Shown here in pieces: positions 50,725 through 60,049 of a DNA stretch of 64,000 bases. Numbering within the stretch: the first letter of the stretch is position 1; each line of letters starts with the position of its first letter. A model generated the notes under the pieces. It was not told the DNA's origin and made no database searches. It worked only from the letters and a program-made list of their open reading frames with translations. The stretch is from Spirochaeta sp. UBA5339 (GTDB lineage: Bacteria > Spirochaetota > Spirochaetia > DSM-2461): positions 222,096 through 286,095 of the forward strand of contig DHQL01000010.1 of assembly GCA_002408085.1 (NCBI GenBank). The letters run 5' to 3'. The translations under genes and the position numbers were made by a program.

Positions 50725-51516
50725 ATGGATAATTCAGACCGAAAAACTGTTCTGGTAACAGGATCAAGCCGCGGAATCGGCCGGGGTATTGCCCTGGAGA
50801 TGGCCGGCAGAGGGTTTAATGTCGCTGTCAACTACAGCGGCAATAAAGAAGCAGCCGCGGAAACCCTTGCATTGTGCAGAGAAAGAGCACAGTCAGAGGA
50901 TCAGGTTTTCAAGGCCTTCCAGGCTGATATAAGTATCCGGGAGCATAGAACAAGACTCCTTCAAGAGGTCATTGAAGGCTTCGGAGATTTCCACGGTCTT
51001 ATTAACAATGCCGGTGTGGCCCCCAAAGAGCGCCTTGACCTTCTTGAAATGGGGGAAGAGTCCTTTGACCGTCTAATGACAATCAACCTTAAAGGAGCCT
51101 TCTTTCTCACCCAGGAGGTTTCCCGGTACTGGCTCTCCAAAGACAGCTTCCGCAAGGACTTCAGAAGTATTGTATTTGTTACCTCGGTCTCTTCGGAGAT
51201 GATCTCGATAAACCGGGGGGAGTACTGCATCGCAAAGACAGGCCTCTCAATGTCTGCCAAACTCTTTGCCAGACGTCTGGCAGCGGAGAATATCGGGGTC
51301 TATGAGATCCGTCCGGGCATCATCCAGACAGATATGACCGGAGGAGTGAAGGACAAGTACGACAAGCTGATTTCAGACGGCCTGGTTCCCCAGAGAAGAT
51401 GGGGATTTCCCGATGATATAGGCCGGGCGGCGGCATCCCTTGTACAGGGAGACTTTGCCTACTCCACGGGCAGCGTTATCCATGTGGACGGCGGGCTCCA
51501 TATCCCTGAACTGTAA
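50725..51516 (+). CDS. SDR-family dehydrogenase (3-oxoacyl-ACP-reductase-like)
   Basis: 263 residues. Rossmann loop TGSSRGIGRG (about 11-20), NNAG (about 91-94) and catalytic Ser with Y-x-x-x-K in EYCIAKTG. Probably oxidises a sugar or hydroxy-acid. Under the same operator set as the tct operon, so its substrate may relate to that carboxylate; its downstream neighbour on the opposite strand is a rare-sugar gene. Confidence 0.85.
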   Translation: MDNSDRKTVLVTGSSRGIGRGIALEMAGRGFNVAVNYSGNKEAAAETLALCRERAQSEDQVFKAFQADISIREHRTRLLQEVIEGFGDFHGLINNAGVAPKERLDLLEMGEESFDRLMTINLKGAFFLTQEVSRYWLSKDSFRKDFRSIVFVTSVSSEMISINRGEYCIAKTGLSMSAKLFARRLAAENIGVYEIRPGIIQTDMTGGVKDKYDKLISDGLVPQRRWGFPDDIGRAAASLVQGDFAYSTGSVIHVDGGLHIPEL

Positions 51517-51537
51517 CCCTGTGCCCGCCGGGGAGGG

Positions 51538-52401
51538 TCAGCCCAGTGTACGTTTCACAAAGGCCGCGGCATTGGCGGCTTCCCTGTCCATATCCGCCTC
51601 AGGAAGCAGATCACGCCAGACACCTATATCCCGCCCCACTCTGCCGCCGGAACGGACAAAGGGCTCCATCACCAGAGGGCCCTGAAAACCGATATCATCC
51701 AGAGCCTTCCGGATCTCGGTCCAGGGGATCCTGCCCATTCCGGGAGGTTTGCGGTTTGTCTCCCCCAGATGGAGGGCCGACAGCCAGCTGCCGGCCTGAC
51801 GAATGGCATCTCCAAAGGAGTCCTCTTCAATATTCATATGAAAGGTATCCAGTAGTATGCGGCAGGAGGGGCTGTTAATCTCCTTTACATACTCCAGGGC
51901 TTCGCTGCAGGTATTGAGAAGAAACTGTTCAAAGCGGTTTATCACCTCAACATTCAGAACCACAGCTGAGTCTTCCGCCGCTTTCACAAGCTCCCTCATG
52001 CTCTCAAGACTCTTGTCCTGTATTCGCCTCTTCTCATCCATATCCTGCGGAGGGACTGCCGGCCAGTAGCTGTGAACGGTGCCGCCTATCATTCCGCCCC
52101 CCATAAAGGAGACGGCAGAGATCATCTCCTTCATAAAGGCGACCCCCTTTTTCCTGACATTCTCATTTAGGGAAGAGACATCGTGGTCGGGAGTCAGGCC
52201 GATGCCGTAACTCAGACGGATTCCTTTCTCCTCCGCCTCGGTCTTCAGCCGGACTCTCTCGTCTTCGGACATCAGGACAAGGGCTCCGCCGTTAATCTCA
52301 AGCTGGTCGAATCCCAGTTCCTTTACCTTCCGGAGATAGGGGAAGAAATCAACATCCCACTGGTCTGTCCAGTACGCATAGTAGATACCCACGGGTCTCA
52401 T
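51538..52401 (-). CDS. Ketose 3-epimerase-like sugar isomerase (D-tagatose/D-psicose 3-epimerase family)
   Basis: 287 residues from the ATG at 52401 (GGAGG before it). Xylose-isomerase-like TIM barrel with the hallmark of ketose 3-epimerases: VEVINRFEQFLLNT (first metal glutamate), LHLGETNRKPPGMGRIPW and VMEPFVRSGG (second catalytic glutamate). These enzymes interconvert ketoses such as fructose/psicose, tagatose/sorbose or ribulose/xylulose at C3. Last gene of a three-gene minus-strand operon after a zinc alcohol dehydrogenase. Confidence 0.83.
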   Translation of the reverse strand: MRPVGIYYAYWTDQWDVDFFPYLRKVKELGFDQLEINGGALVLMSEDERVRLKTEAEEKGIRLSYGIGLTPDHDVSSLNENVRKKGVAFMKEMISAVSFMGGGMIGGTVHSYWPAVPPQDMDEKRRIQDKSLESMRELVKAAEDSAVVLNVEVINRFEQFLLNTCSEALEYVKEINSPSCRILLDTFHMNIEEDSFGDAIRQAGSWLSALHLGETNRKPPGMGRIPWTEIRKALDDIGFQGPLVMEPFVRSGGRVGRDIGVWRDLLPEADMDREAANAAAFVKRTLG

Positions 52402-52444
52402 AAAGGCCTCCTTTTTGAGTCCATTATACACCTGAAAAGGAGCT

Positions 52445-53449
52445 TCAGGACTCTTTGGGAATGCACATTATCTTCATGGCAGGTTCGCTGTGGGTTTCGA
52501 TAATCTTCAGGCCCTTCTCAAAGTCCTCCAGAGGAAGTTTATGGGAGATCAGCCTGTCCACCCGTATCCTCCTGTTCTGCAGAAGGTGCAGGGCCTGCCA
52601 GGAGTTCCTGAGGGATGTATAGGAGGAGTAGATGGAGATCTCTTTGGCAAACATCCTGAACAGAGGAACCTTTGCCACCGCATCCTTATGAGGCACGGCA
52701 AACCAGAGGATTTTTCCCGAGGGCCGGACATAGTCCAGAGTCGCCTCGATCACCGCCGTTACACCAGTGGCATCGCAGACAATATGGTAGGCTTCCTTAT
52801 CCAGGGCATTCAGATCCGTCCCGGTACGGGCGGCTCCCAGCTCCCTGGCCAGATCAAGCCTGGAGGCATCCCGGTCCACCACTGTTATCTCGGAGCAGCC
52901 CTTTACAAGAAAACTCTGAAGCAGAAGAAGACCGATGGGTCCTGCGCCGATAAGAAGAACCTTGTCCGCCAGATCGGGCTGTACCTCTTCCACCCCGTGA
53001 AGCACACAGGATAGTGGTTCCATAAAGGCTGCCTCTTCAAAACTCAGATCCCCTATGGGAAATACGGCGGCCTCCGGGGCACAGACAAACTGGGCAAATC
53101 CCCCCGGACGGGTCACCCCGACGGACTGGACATTCTCACAGTAGTGCTGGCGGTTGTTCAGACAGTTATAGCAGACACCGCAGGAGAGATTGGGTTCCAC
53201 TGCCACCCGGTCACCCTCTTTTAAATTCCGGACCTTCGGGCCCGCCTTTCTGATAACTCCGGAGAACTCATGTCCCGGGATGATCGGATAGGTCCCCTTA
53301 TAGTCCCCCTGGTAGATATGCAGATCGGTGCCGCAGATCCCGCTGGCATACACTTCGATCAGAACCTCATCATCAAGGGGTTCGGGCACATCCGTTTCGA
53401 CGGTTTTCAACTTGTATTTCTGCTCGATCAGAGCCGCTTTCATTTTCAT
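52445..53449 (-). CDS. Zinc-dependent alcohol/polyol dehydrogenase
   Basis: 334 residues, medium-chain dehydrogenase. Catalytic zinc ligands C39, H60 and E61 (CGTDLH, PGHEFSG); structural zinc cysteines in CGVCYNCLNNRQHYC; NAD loop GAGPIG. Sorbitol/L-iditol-type enzymes oxidise polyols to ketoses, fitting the ketose 3-epimerase downstream. Start ATG at 53449 with GAGGAG. Confidence 0.88.
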   Translation of the reverse strand: MKMKAALIEQKYKLKTVETDVPEPLDDEVLIEVYASGICGTDLHIYQGDYKGTYPIIPGHEFSGVIRKAGPKVRNLKEGDRVAVEPNLSCGVCYNCLNNRQHYCENVQSVGVTRPGGFAQFVCAPEAAVFPIGDLSFEEAAFMEPLSCVLHGVEEVQPDLADKVLLIGAGPIGLLLLQSFLVKGCSEITVVDRDASRLDLARELGAARTGTDLNALDKEAYHIVCDATGVTAVIEATLDYVRPSGKILWFAVPHKDAVAKVPLFRMFAKEISIYSSYTSLRNSWQALHLLQNRRIRVDRLISHKLPLEDFEKGLKIIETHSEPAMKIMCIPKES

Positions 53450-53466
53450 ATAACTCTCCTCAAACC

Positions 53467-53488
53467 GCCCCTTCCGGCAGTTCCGGAG
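53467..53488. promoter_or_regulatory. Intergenic hairpin in the sugar operon
   Basis: GCCCCTTCCGG and TCCGGAGGGGC form an almost perfect stem with one bulge and a 4-nt loop in the 60-bp gap between the SDR and the zinc dehydrogenase. Possibly an RNA-processing or attenuation site. Confidence 0.4.
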
Positions 53489-53509
53489 GGGCCTTCAAAA
53501 AAGGCGGGA

Positions 53510-54262
53510 CTACATGCAGGTAAAGGCGCCGTCCACAACGAGATCCATACCGGTTGTATAGGATGAGGTGTCATCGGCCAGATAGACGATGGCGCCGACC
53601 AGCTCTTCGGGGGTTCCCATTCTGCCGGCGGGAGTAAGATCAACCCAGCGGTTTTTCCACTCTTCCGGAGCCTTAAGGGTCATCTCAGTGGCAATGTATC
53701 CGGGGCTCAGACTGTTGACCCTGACATTGTAGGGAGCCCACTCCACCGCGAGGGACTTAGTCAACTGAATGACCCCCGCCTTGGAAGCATTGTATGCGCA
53801 CTGGGGCTGGGGCACATTGACTATATGCCCCGACATGGAAGCCGTGTTGATAATGACACCGCTTTTCTGACCGATCATGACTTTCCCTGCGGCCTGGGAG
53901 CAGAGGAATACACCGGTCAGGTTGATATCGATAACCTTCTTCCACTGGTCGAAGCTCATCTCTTCTGCCGGGGTATTGATGCAGATTCCCGCATTATTAA
54001 AGGCGATATCCAACCGGCCCCAGGCGGAAACAATCTTTTCAACCATGGCTGAGACATCGGCAGGATCAGTAACATCACAGGAGACCGCCATGGAGCGCAT
54101 GCCCAGGGCCTCAATCTCCCTGACAACTCCTTCTGCGGTCTTCATATCGATGTCCACAACGGCTACGTCCGCACCGCTTCGTGCCAGACCCAGAGCAACG
54201 GACTTTCCGATTCCTCTGGCGCCGCCGGTTACATATGAGATTTTATTTTTCAAGGTACCCAT
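53510..54262 (-). CDS. SDR-family sugar/polyol dehydrogenase
   Basis: 250 residues, classical SDR. GGARGIGKS (NAD loop, about 13-21), NNAG and the catalytic Y-x-x-x-K in CAYNASKAG. Probably acts on the sugar imported by the divergent ABC transporter. Start at 54262; the LacI-type operator is just upstream. Confidence 0.87.
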   Translation of the reverse strand: MGTLKNKISYVTGGARGIGKSVALGLARSGADVAVVDIDMKTAEGVVREIEALGMRSMAVSCDVTDPADVSAMVEKIVSAWGRLDIAFNNAGICINTPAEEMSFDQWKKVIDINLTGVFLCSQAAGKVMIGQKSGVIINTASMSGHIVNVPQPQCAYNASKAGVIQLTKSLAVEWAPYNVRVNSLSPGYIATEMTLKAPEEWKNRWVDLTPAGRMGTPEELVGAIVYLADDTSSYTTGMDLVVDGAFTCM

Positions 54263-54290
54263 ATTCCGTCCTTTTTCACATACAGAATTC

Positions 54291-54371
54291 GTTTACGCAA
54301 TCGATTCCCTGTATGTCTCCAGGGCTGGTGTACCTTCTTTCACTATAGATCAGCGGCCGGGGAAATATCAA
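54291..54371 (-). promoter_or_regulatory. SDR promoter and LacI-type operator A
   Basis: Minus-strand promoter TTGATA (54371-54366), 18 nt, TATAGT (54347-54342). The operator-like GTTTACGCAATCGATTCCC lies at 54291-54309, with a pseudo-palindromic GCAATCGATTCC core and central CG, the LacI-family pattern. Confidence 0.55.
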
Positions 54372-54498
54372 AAGATTTTGAGGATAAACCCCATTAATCC
54401 CCGGTAAAATATGAACGGGTCTCAAACCGCATCCGAAGCCTCCTGATAAACATAGCAAATTCTTTATACATATAGATATATCGATACCCCATTATTCA

Positions 54499-54565
54499 TT
54501 GACTATGATATTTCGATGTACTAGAATTTCTCGTGCAAATTCAATGGTTTACGCAATCGGTTTCC
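54499..54565 (+). promoter_or_regulatory. ABC-transporter promoter and LacI-type operator B
   Basis: TTGACT (54499-54504), 17 nt, TAGAAT (54522-54527), then GTTTACGCAATCGGTTTCC (54547-54565), close to operator A. An imperfect copy of about 40 bp around the operator, including CTCC-CAGG and GGTGTGTCC, recurs near operator A. The rest of the 388-bp gap between these genes has nothing else I recognise. Confidence 0.6.
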
Positions 54566-54650
54566 TTTACTCCCAGGACCGGTGTGTCCGCAGTTTTTCC
54601 TGATTTCTTTATGGAACCAAGTTTCTGGAATTCAATTAAGGAGGATTCTA

Positions 54651-56021
54651 ATGAAAAAGAATCAGAAGGTGCTGACAATTTTGCTCTGTCTGTTTATCGC
54701 GGTAATTCCGGTATTTGCCGGAGGTCAGCAGGAGGACGGTTCGGGAGGTGGAACTGTTGTTGTCAACATAGCTCTGCCCAACAACCCGATCAACCAGGCC
54801 CTTGAAAGAATCGCAAGGGATAACTACTCAGTCGACGGCGTTGAGATTCAGATAGCCGTACTGCCGGAAAATGACCTGCGTCAGAAGCTGACCACCGAGG
54901 CATCTACCGGCGGGGACACCTATGATATTTTTGTTATCGGCCCCTATGAGGCCACCAACTGGGCCAAGTTCGGCTGGCTGGAAAATCTGGAGCCCTACTT
55001 TGACATGCTCAGCTCCGACAAAGCGTCCTGGTATGACAGAGACGACCTTATTCAGGGAATGGTAGGATCCCTCTCCCTGGACGGCGACTCCTATGCCCTC
55101 CCCTTCTACGGAGAGAGCTCTTTTATTATGTACAACAAGGAACTCTTTGAGCATAACGGCCTGACCATGCCCGATGAGCCCACCTGGGACGAAATCTATG
55201 AACTGGCCAAGAAAATCCACGATCCGGCCAACGGAATCGTCGGTATGACCATGCGCGGAGCCCCGGGATGGGGAATGAGCGGCGCACCCTTTGTTACCAT
55301 CGTTAACGCCTTCGGCGGACGGTTCTATGATATGAAATGGAACGCCACAATCGACACACCCGAGCAGAGAGCCGCCTGGCAGATGTACAAGAAGATCCTC
55401 AGAGAGGCCGGACAGGAGGACATTCTCTCCTACACCTACAACGAGTGTATCGCTCTTATGCAGTCGGGAAAGTGCGGAATCTACTACGATGCCACCTCCA
55501 TTGCACCTCCCCTCGAGTCCGACGGTTCCGCCGTTCAGGGCAAGATGGGCTATGTTATGCCTCCCCATCAGAAGATGCAGACCAACACTGCATGGCTGTG
55601 GAACTGGGCCATGGGAATCAACCCCAACTCTTCCAAAGCCAAGAAGGAAGCGGCCTTCGACTTTATGCTCTGGGCCACATCCAAGGACTACATAAAGATG
55701 ACCACAGAACTTGATCCCTCTGGATCTCTGACTCCTCCCGCTTCCCGGTCATCCACATACGAACTGGAAGCCTACAAGTCAGCTCCCTATGCCGAGATGA
55801 CACTGAAAACACTGGAATCCACGGACTTTACCAAGCCCACCCTCCAGCCTGTTCCCTATGTAGGACTTCAGTATATCGCCATACCCGAGTTTGCCGATGC
55901 AGGTACAAAGATGACCCAGTATCTGGCCGACTATGTTGTTGACAAAATCACCCTTGATGAGGCCATCAGGAAAACTGAGGATGTTTTCAATCAGGTAGCC
56001 GAGGACGGCGGTTACAGATAG
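54651..56021 (+). CDS. ABC sugar-binding protein
   Basis: 456 residues from the ATG at 54651 (AAGGAGG before it). Signal peptide ending VFA and a GGQQEDGSGGG linker, typical of spirochaete binding proteins. Extracellular solute-binding family 1 features (YDIFVIGPYEATNWAKFGWL cut to YDIFVIGPYE, GWLENLEPY). It binds a sugar or polyol for the two permeases downstream. Confidence 0.9.
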   Translation: MKKNQKVLTILLCLFIAVIPVFAGGQQEDGSGGGTVVVNIALPNNPINQALERIARDNYSVDGVEIQIAVLPENDLRQKLTTEASTGGDTYDIFVIGPYEATNWAKFGWLENLEPYFDMLSSDKASWYDRDDLIQGMVGSLSLDGDSYALPFYGESSFIMYNKELFEHNGLTMPDEPTWDEIYELAKKIHDPANGIVGMTMRGAPGWGMSGAPFVTIVNAFGGRFYDMKWNATIDTPEQRAAWQMYKKILREAGQEDILSYTYNECIALMQSGKCGIYYDATSIAPPLESDGSAVQGKMGYVMPPHQKMQTNTAWLWNWAMGINPNSSKAKKEAAFDFMLWATSKDYIKMTTELDPSGSLTPPASRSSTYELEAYKSAPYAEMTLKTLESTDFTKPTLQPVPYVGLQYIAIPEFADAGTKMTQYLADYVVDKITLDEAIRKTEDVFNQVAEDGGYR

Positions 56022-56090
56022 GTACAGCGGCAGGAACTGTGCCGGCTTAACGGGCCCTGCAGTCCCTGCCACATGTATAAAAATTCCCTT

Positions 56091-56141
56091 TCCCGGGAGG
56101 CCCCCTGACTTCTGACTACCCGGAAGCCCGGCCCTCCGGGA
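56091..56141 (+). promoter_or_regulatory. Hairpin between binding protein and permease genes
   Basis: TCCCGGGAGG (56091-56100) pairs with CCTCCGGGA (56133-56141) with one bulge. It sits between the binding-protein stop and the permease start in a 197-bp GC-rich gap, and could stabilise or partly terminate the upstream message. Confidence 0.4.
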
Positions 56142-56218
56142 GTATTTACGAATTAAAAAAAGAATTTTCAAAACAGATAAGAAACCGGCTTTCAGAATAC
56201 TGATTTAAGGATATTCCT

Positions 56219-57106
56219 ATGAAGAAGCAAAAAGACTGGCTGTTTCTACTTCCCGCAATACTTGTTGTTGCGGTTATGACTCAGATTCCCTTCATCCTGA
56301 CCATTATCTACTCAACTCTTAAATGGAATCTCTCCCGCCCGGATCTGGGCATCACATTCAACGGTCTGAAAAACTACCTCTACTATCTCAAGATTGATGA
56401 CTTTCAGAATATCCCCGAGTTCTACTCCATATTCTGGCAGACCATCGTTCTGACCGTCTCGACACTGATTATCTGTTCGGTTGTGGGCTTTCTTTTCTCC
56501 ATCCTGCTGGACCATGCCGTGCCGGGCATCAATATAGCCAGAACACTGATTATGGGGCCCTTCTTTGTTATGTCCACAGCCAGCGGTGTTATCTGGAAGA
56601 CAACCATCCTGAACACAACCTTCGGCTGGTACGGAGTCATCTTCAAAAGCCTTGGATTGAAACCGATAGACCTCTTAAGCTACCGGCCTCTGGCGGTGAT
56701 CATCCTCCTCTTCTCCTGGCAGTGGATACCCTTCTTTGTCCTGATTATTCTGGCGGGACTCCAGGGGATACCTCAGGATGTGGAGGACAGTGTAAAGGTG
56801 GACGGCGCCAACTGGTTCAGAAAGACCTTTGAAATCAAGCTGCCGATGATCTCGGAGCATATGATGGTTGCGGTAATGCTGGGTCTGATCTTTATTGTCA
56901 AGGAGATCGGTCTGATCCTCGTCACCACGGCGGGAGGCCCGGGTACCCGGTCCTACAACCTGCCCTATGCGGTCTATATGGAGATCTTCAACGGCTCCCA
57001 GGTGGGACGGGCGGGAGCCCTGGCCACGATGACCGTTATCATTACCCTGATTTCTGTAAATATCCTCTACAGAATCATACGCAAACGAAAAGCCATGTAC
57101 GAGTAA
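56219..57106 (+). CDS. ABC sugar transporter permease (MalF-like)
   Basis: 295 residues, six hydrophobic segments and the EAA loop (VEDSVKVDGANWFRKTFEIK region). The LPAILVVAVMTQIPFILTII start is usual for MalF/UgpA-type permeases. Followed 7 nt later by the partner permease. Confidence 0.9.
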   Translation: MKKQKDWLFLLPAILVVAVMTQIPFILTIIYSTLKWNLSRPDLGITFNGLKNYLYYLKIDDFQNIPEFYSIFWQTIVLTVSTLIICSVVGFLFSILLDHAVPGINIARTLIMGPFFVMSTASGVIWKTTILNTTFGWYGVIFKSLGLKPIDLLSYRPLAVIILLFSWQWIPFFVLIILAGLQGIPQDVEDSVKVDGANWFRKTFEIKLPMISEHMMVAVMLGLIFIVKEIGLILVTTAGGPGTRSYNLPYAVYMEIFNGSQVGRAGALATMTVIITLISVNILYRIIRKRKAMYE

Positions 57107-57113
57107 GGGGGAT

Positions 57114-57977
57114 ATGAGAATGAGTAATATGACCCTTGAACAGAAACACAGACTGAAAAGAAAGATAAAGACCGCGATGCTGACCATCGTCATCTTTGGA
57201 ATTGCCATCTTTTACTTCTCACCGATTCTCTACATGTTCCTCTCGGCCTTTAAAACAGAACACCAGGCGGTAATGCCCATGCTCTTTTTTCAGCCCACTC
57301 TGGAAACCATCAAACTGGTCCTGAGCGACAGGAATATGTTCGGCTATCTGAAGAACTCCCTCTTTCAGGTATTCTTCACCACCCTGGTCTGCCTGCTGCT
57401 GGCCATTCCCGCATCCTTTGCCCTGGTCTTCGGCAAGTTCAGAAAGAAGACCACCGGCGAGAGCGCCTACCTCTGGTTTATCACCACCATTCTGCTGCCT
57501 CCGGTGGCTGTAATCATCCCCCTCTACACCTGGTATCAGAAGTTCAATCTGATCAAGTCTCCTCTGGGACTGCTGATCGCCTATATCGGATTCCATGTGC
57601 CCATCGTCGTATGGATGCTTCACTCCTTTTTCAAGGATGTTCCGGTGTCCATAATCGAGGCCTCCGAACTGGACGGTTGCTCCCGGTTCAGACAGCTTGT
57701 CTCCATAGCCCTGCCTCTGGTGAGAACCGGTGTGATCTCTGCGGGGCTCCTTGTGGCTATTTTTGTATGGAATGAGTTCTTCCTGGCCTTCAACCTGACA
57801 GGTAACGATACGGCCACCCTGTCGGTTTATATGGCCCGGTTCAGAGAGCAGCAGGGTATGTTTGTAGCACAGCTGTCGGCATCCTCGATGGTTGCCGTTC
57901 TTCCCGCTGTTATCCTGGGATGGATTACCCAGAAGTCCCTGGTCAAGGGACTGACTCTGGGATCTGTAAAGGGATAA
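57114..57977 (+). CDS. ABC sugar transporter permease (MalG-like)
   Basis: 287 residues with six hydrophobic segments and the EAA loop (IIEASELDGCSRFRQLVSIA). Two ATGs (57114, 57120) are possible; the second has better spacing to GGGGGAT. No ATPase gene follows; a shared MsmX-type ATPase must be encoded elsewhere. Confidence 0.9.
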   Translation: MRMSNMTLEQKHRLKRKIKTAMLTIVIFGIAIFYFSPILYMFLSAFKTEHQAVMPMLFFQPTLETIKLVLSDRNMFGYLKNSLFQVFFTTLVCLLLAIPASFALVFGKFRKKTTGESAYLWFITTILLPPVAVIIPLYTWYQKFNLIKSPLGLLIAYIGFHVPIVVWMLHSFFKDVPVSIIEASELDGCSRFRQLVSIALPLVRTGVISAGLLVAIFVWNEFFLAFNLTGNDTATLSVYMARFREQQGMFVAQLSASSMVAVLPAVILGWITQKSLVKGLTLGSVKG

Positions 57978-58003
57978 AGCTGTATAGGGATAAAGGAGAT
58001 TGC

Positions 58004-58043
58004 GCTGCCCCCGGACCGGGATCAAATACGATCCGGGGGCAGC
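58004..58043. terminator. Bidirectional terminator
   Basis: GCTGCCCCCGGA (58004-58015) and TCCGGGGGCAGC (58032-58043) form a perfect 12-bp stem in the gap between the convergent permease and trpB genes. Confidence 0.7.
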
Positions 58044-58085
58044 CTCTTAAAAAGTTCCGAAGGAAGGTTTCCGAAAAGCCGGAAA

Positions 58086-59291
58086 TCAGCCGATCCCGTA
58101 ATCCTTTCCGAAGTTTTCAACAACAAAGTCGATGTCCTTGTCCCCTCTTCCGCTCAGGTTTACAAGAATGGACTGTCTGGGTTTCTCCTGTGCCAGCTTG
58201 CAGGCATAGGCCACGGCATGGGCCGATTCAAGGGCGGGAATGATTCCCTCCAGACGGCTCAGCTCGAAGAAGGAGTCCAGGGTCTCCCTGTCGTCGGCGG
58301 TCACATAGTTGACCCGTCCCAGGTCCTTGAGCATTGAGTGCTCGGGGCCGACACCGGGGTAGTCCAGGCCGCTGGCGATGGAGTAGACCGGAGCGGGTTC
58401 GCCCTTCTCATCCTGCAGGTTATAGCACTTGAATCCGTGAATCATACCAGGCTTTCCAAGGGTCATTGTCGCCGCATGGTCTCCCAGATTCAGGGAGCGT
58501 CCGCCGGGCTCAACACCGTAGATATCAACCTCATTGTCCTCGATAAAGGCGCTGAAAATGCCCATGGCGTTGCTTCCGCCGCCCACACAGGCCACCACGT
58601 TGTCGGGGTGCTCACCGGTCATATGGAAGTACTGCTCTTTGGCCTCCACTCCCACGACCATCTGAAAGTCACGGACCATCATGGGGAAGGGATGGGGCCC
58701 TACAACAGAGCCGATGCAGTAGATGCTGTTGACAGGGTCTTCCAGGTAGGCGCCGAAGGCGGAGTCCACCGCCTCTTTCAGGGTCTTAAGGCCGAAGGTA
58801 ACGGGAACAACCTTGGCTCCCAGAATCTCCATACGGACCACATTGGGATGCTCCTTGGCGATGTCCACCTCTCCCATATGGATCTCACACTCCAGGCCGA
58901 AGTAGGCGGCCGCCGTTGCCAGGGCCACACCGTGCTGTCCCGCACCGGTTTCTGCAATCAGCTTCTTCTTGCCCAGATACTTGGCCAGAAGGGCCTCACC
59001 CATACAGTGGTTGAGCTTGTGGGCTCCGGTGTGGTTGAGGTCCTCTCTCTTCAGGTAGATCCGGCCCCCGTACTTTTCGGAGAGAGTCTTGGCATAGTAG
59101 ACAGGGGTAGGTCTGCCCTGGAAGTGCTTTCTGATGGATCTCAGTTCTGTGATAAAGTCGTGGGACTTGCTGATGGAAAAATAAGCATCGGTGATCTTGT
59201 CCATCTCGGTCTGAAGCTGGGGAGGAATAAAGGACCCTCCATACTCACCAAAGTTTCCATTCTCGTCGGGGTTCATCTTAAAGTATCCCAT
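58086..59291 (-). CDS. trpB: Tryptophan synthase beta chain
   Basis: 401 residues, TrpB1 type. PLP lysine K92 in HTGAHKLNH, the ETGAGQHG loop, GGGSNAMG phosphate loop and GLDYPGVGPEH. Condenses indole with serine to tryptophan. TrpA is not adjacent, so this may be a solitary or salvage TrpB. The KLNH in place of the common KTNQ or KINN is slightly unusual. Terminator lies downstream. Confidence 0.93.
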   Translation of the reverse strand: MGYFKMNPDENGNFGEYGGSFIPPQLQTEMDKITDAYFSISKSHDFITELRSIRKHFQGRPTPVYYAKTLSEKYGGRIYLKREDLNHTGAHKLNHCMGEALLAKYLGKKKLIAETGAGQHGVALATAAAYFGLECEIHMGEVDIAKEHPNVVRMEILGAKVVPVTFGLKTLKEAVDSAFGAYLEDPVNSIYCIGSVVGPHPFPMMVRDFQMVVGVEAKEQYFHMTGEHPDNVVACVGGGSNAMGIFSAFIEDNEVDIYGVEPGGRSLNLGDHAATMTLGKPGMIHGFKCYNLQDEKGEPAPVYSIASGLDYPGVGPEHSMLKDLGRVNYVTADDRETLDSFFELSRLEGIIPALESAHAVAYACKLAQEKPRQSILVNLSGRGDKDIDFVVENFGKDYGIG

Positions 59292-59396
59292 GGGGCCTTC
59301 CTTTTCTATCGCAATAGATTATTTAAGTATTAGAGTCAGTGAGGGAATTGTAACCGTTTCTATGCGTAGAAGCAAGCTTTTTCTTTGTGGACTTTT

Positions 59397-59882
59397 TCAG
59401 CAGATTTCCCAGGCCTCGAGAAGCCTGTCAAATGCCCCGGCCGGCGCCGTCTTTCCGGGAGGAGCCCCGTGGAGGGCCAGAGTCCCCGCCGGCTGTCCGC
59501 CGGCATCAAGAATCAGTTCCTTAAAATAGCTGTGAATTGTCCCGGCGCTCCTTGTTTCAGGATCAGCCTGTACGGTAAAGAGGTAGACTCTCTTCCCTGT
59601 CAGGTCGGCCCCCTTTATAAAACTGTTCATTGCGGGTGTTCCATTGGCCGCCCATACGGGTGTCCCCAGCACAAGAACTCCGCTCTCCCGGACCGACTCC
59701 CAGGGATCACCCTTCAGAGCTGCTGCTTTCTTCTTTTTGGCCTGATACCCGGAGCGAAGGAATCCGGTCCTCTTCTCTGTTTCCAGCTCCACAAGCTGTC
59801 CTCCTGTTCTTTCAGCCAGAAAGGAGGCGGCCTGTCTGGTGCTGCCGTTCCTCGAAAAATAGACAATTGCGATCTGTTTCAT
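59397..59882 (-). CDS. Flavodoxin-like protein
   Basis: 161 residues. FMN phosphate loop SRNGSTRQAA (about 9-18), a GTPVWAANGTPAMNSF segment (about 84-100) that would contact the flavin and YLFTVQADPETRSAG. The length and the GTPVW motif fit flavodoxin or NAD(P)H-independent flavoprotein. Its stop is 105 bp before trpB. Confidence 0.82.
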   Translation of the reverse strand: MKQIAIVYFSRNGSTRQAASFLAERTGGQLVELETEKRTGFLRSGYQAKKKKAAALKGDPWESVRESGVLVLGTPVWAANGTPAMNSFIKGADLTGKRVYLFTVQADPETRSAGTIHSYFKELILDAGGQPAGTLALHGAPPGKTAPAGAFDRLLEAWEIC

Positions 59883-59934
59883 ACCTTAAGAATGACAAAA
59901 AATAACATTAATTCAAATTTTTAGCCCTGAATTA

Positions 59935-59989
59935 TTGACTTTTAAACAAAGCGGGCTTACATTACTAGTGTATTACTTATCTAATACAC
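59935..59989 (+). promoter_or_regulatory. Promoter and YtrA-type operator
   Basis: TTGACT (59935-59940), 17 nt, TACATT (59958-59963), followed by the perfect palindrome GTGTATTA-CTTATC-TAATACAC (59968-59989) over the start point. It resembles the AGTGTA...TACACT operators of YtrA-type GntR repressors; such a gene is third in this operon. Confidence 0.75.
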
Positions 59990-60049
59990 CAACAAACCAA
60001 GACGCAAAAAAGTGAAGCCATAGATATCCTGATTATAGGAGGAGATACA

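Noticed and set aside
58338..59333. 331-codon antisense frame over trpB
   Set aside because: trpB is complete and recognisable; the antisense protein is low-complexity and unknown.
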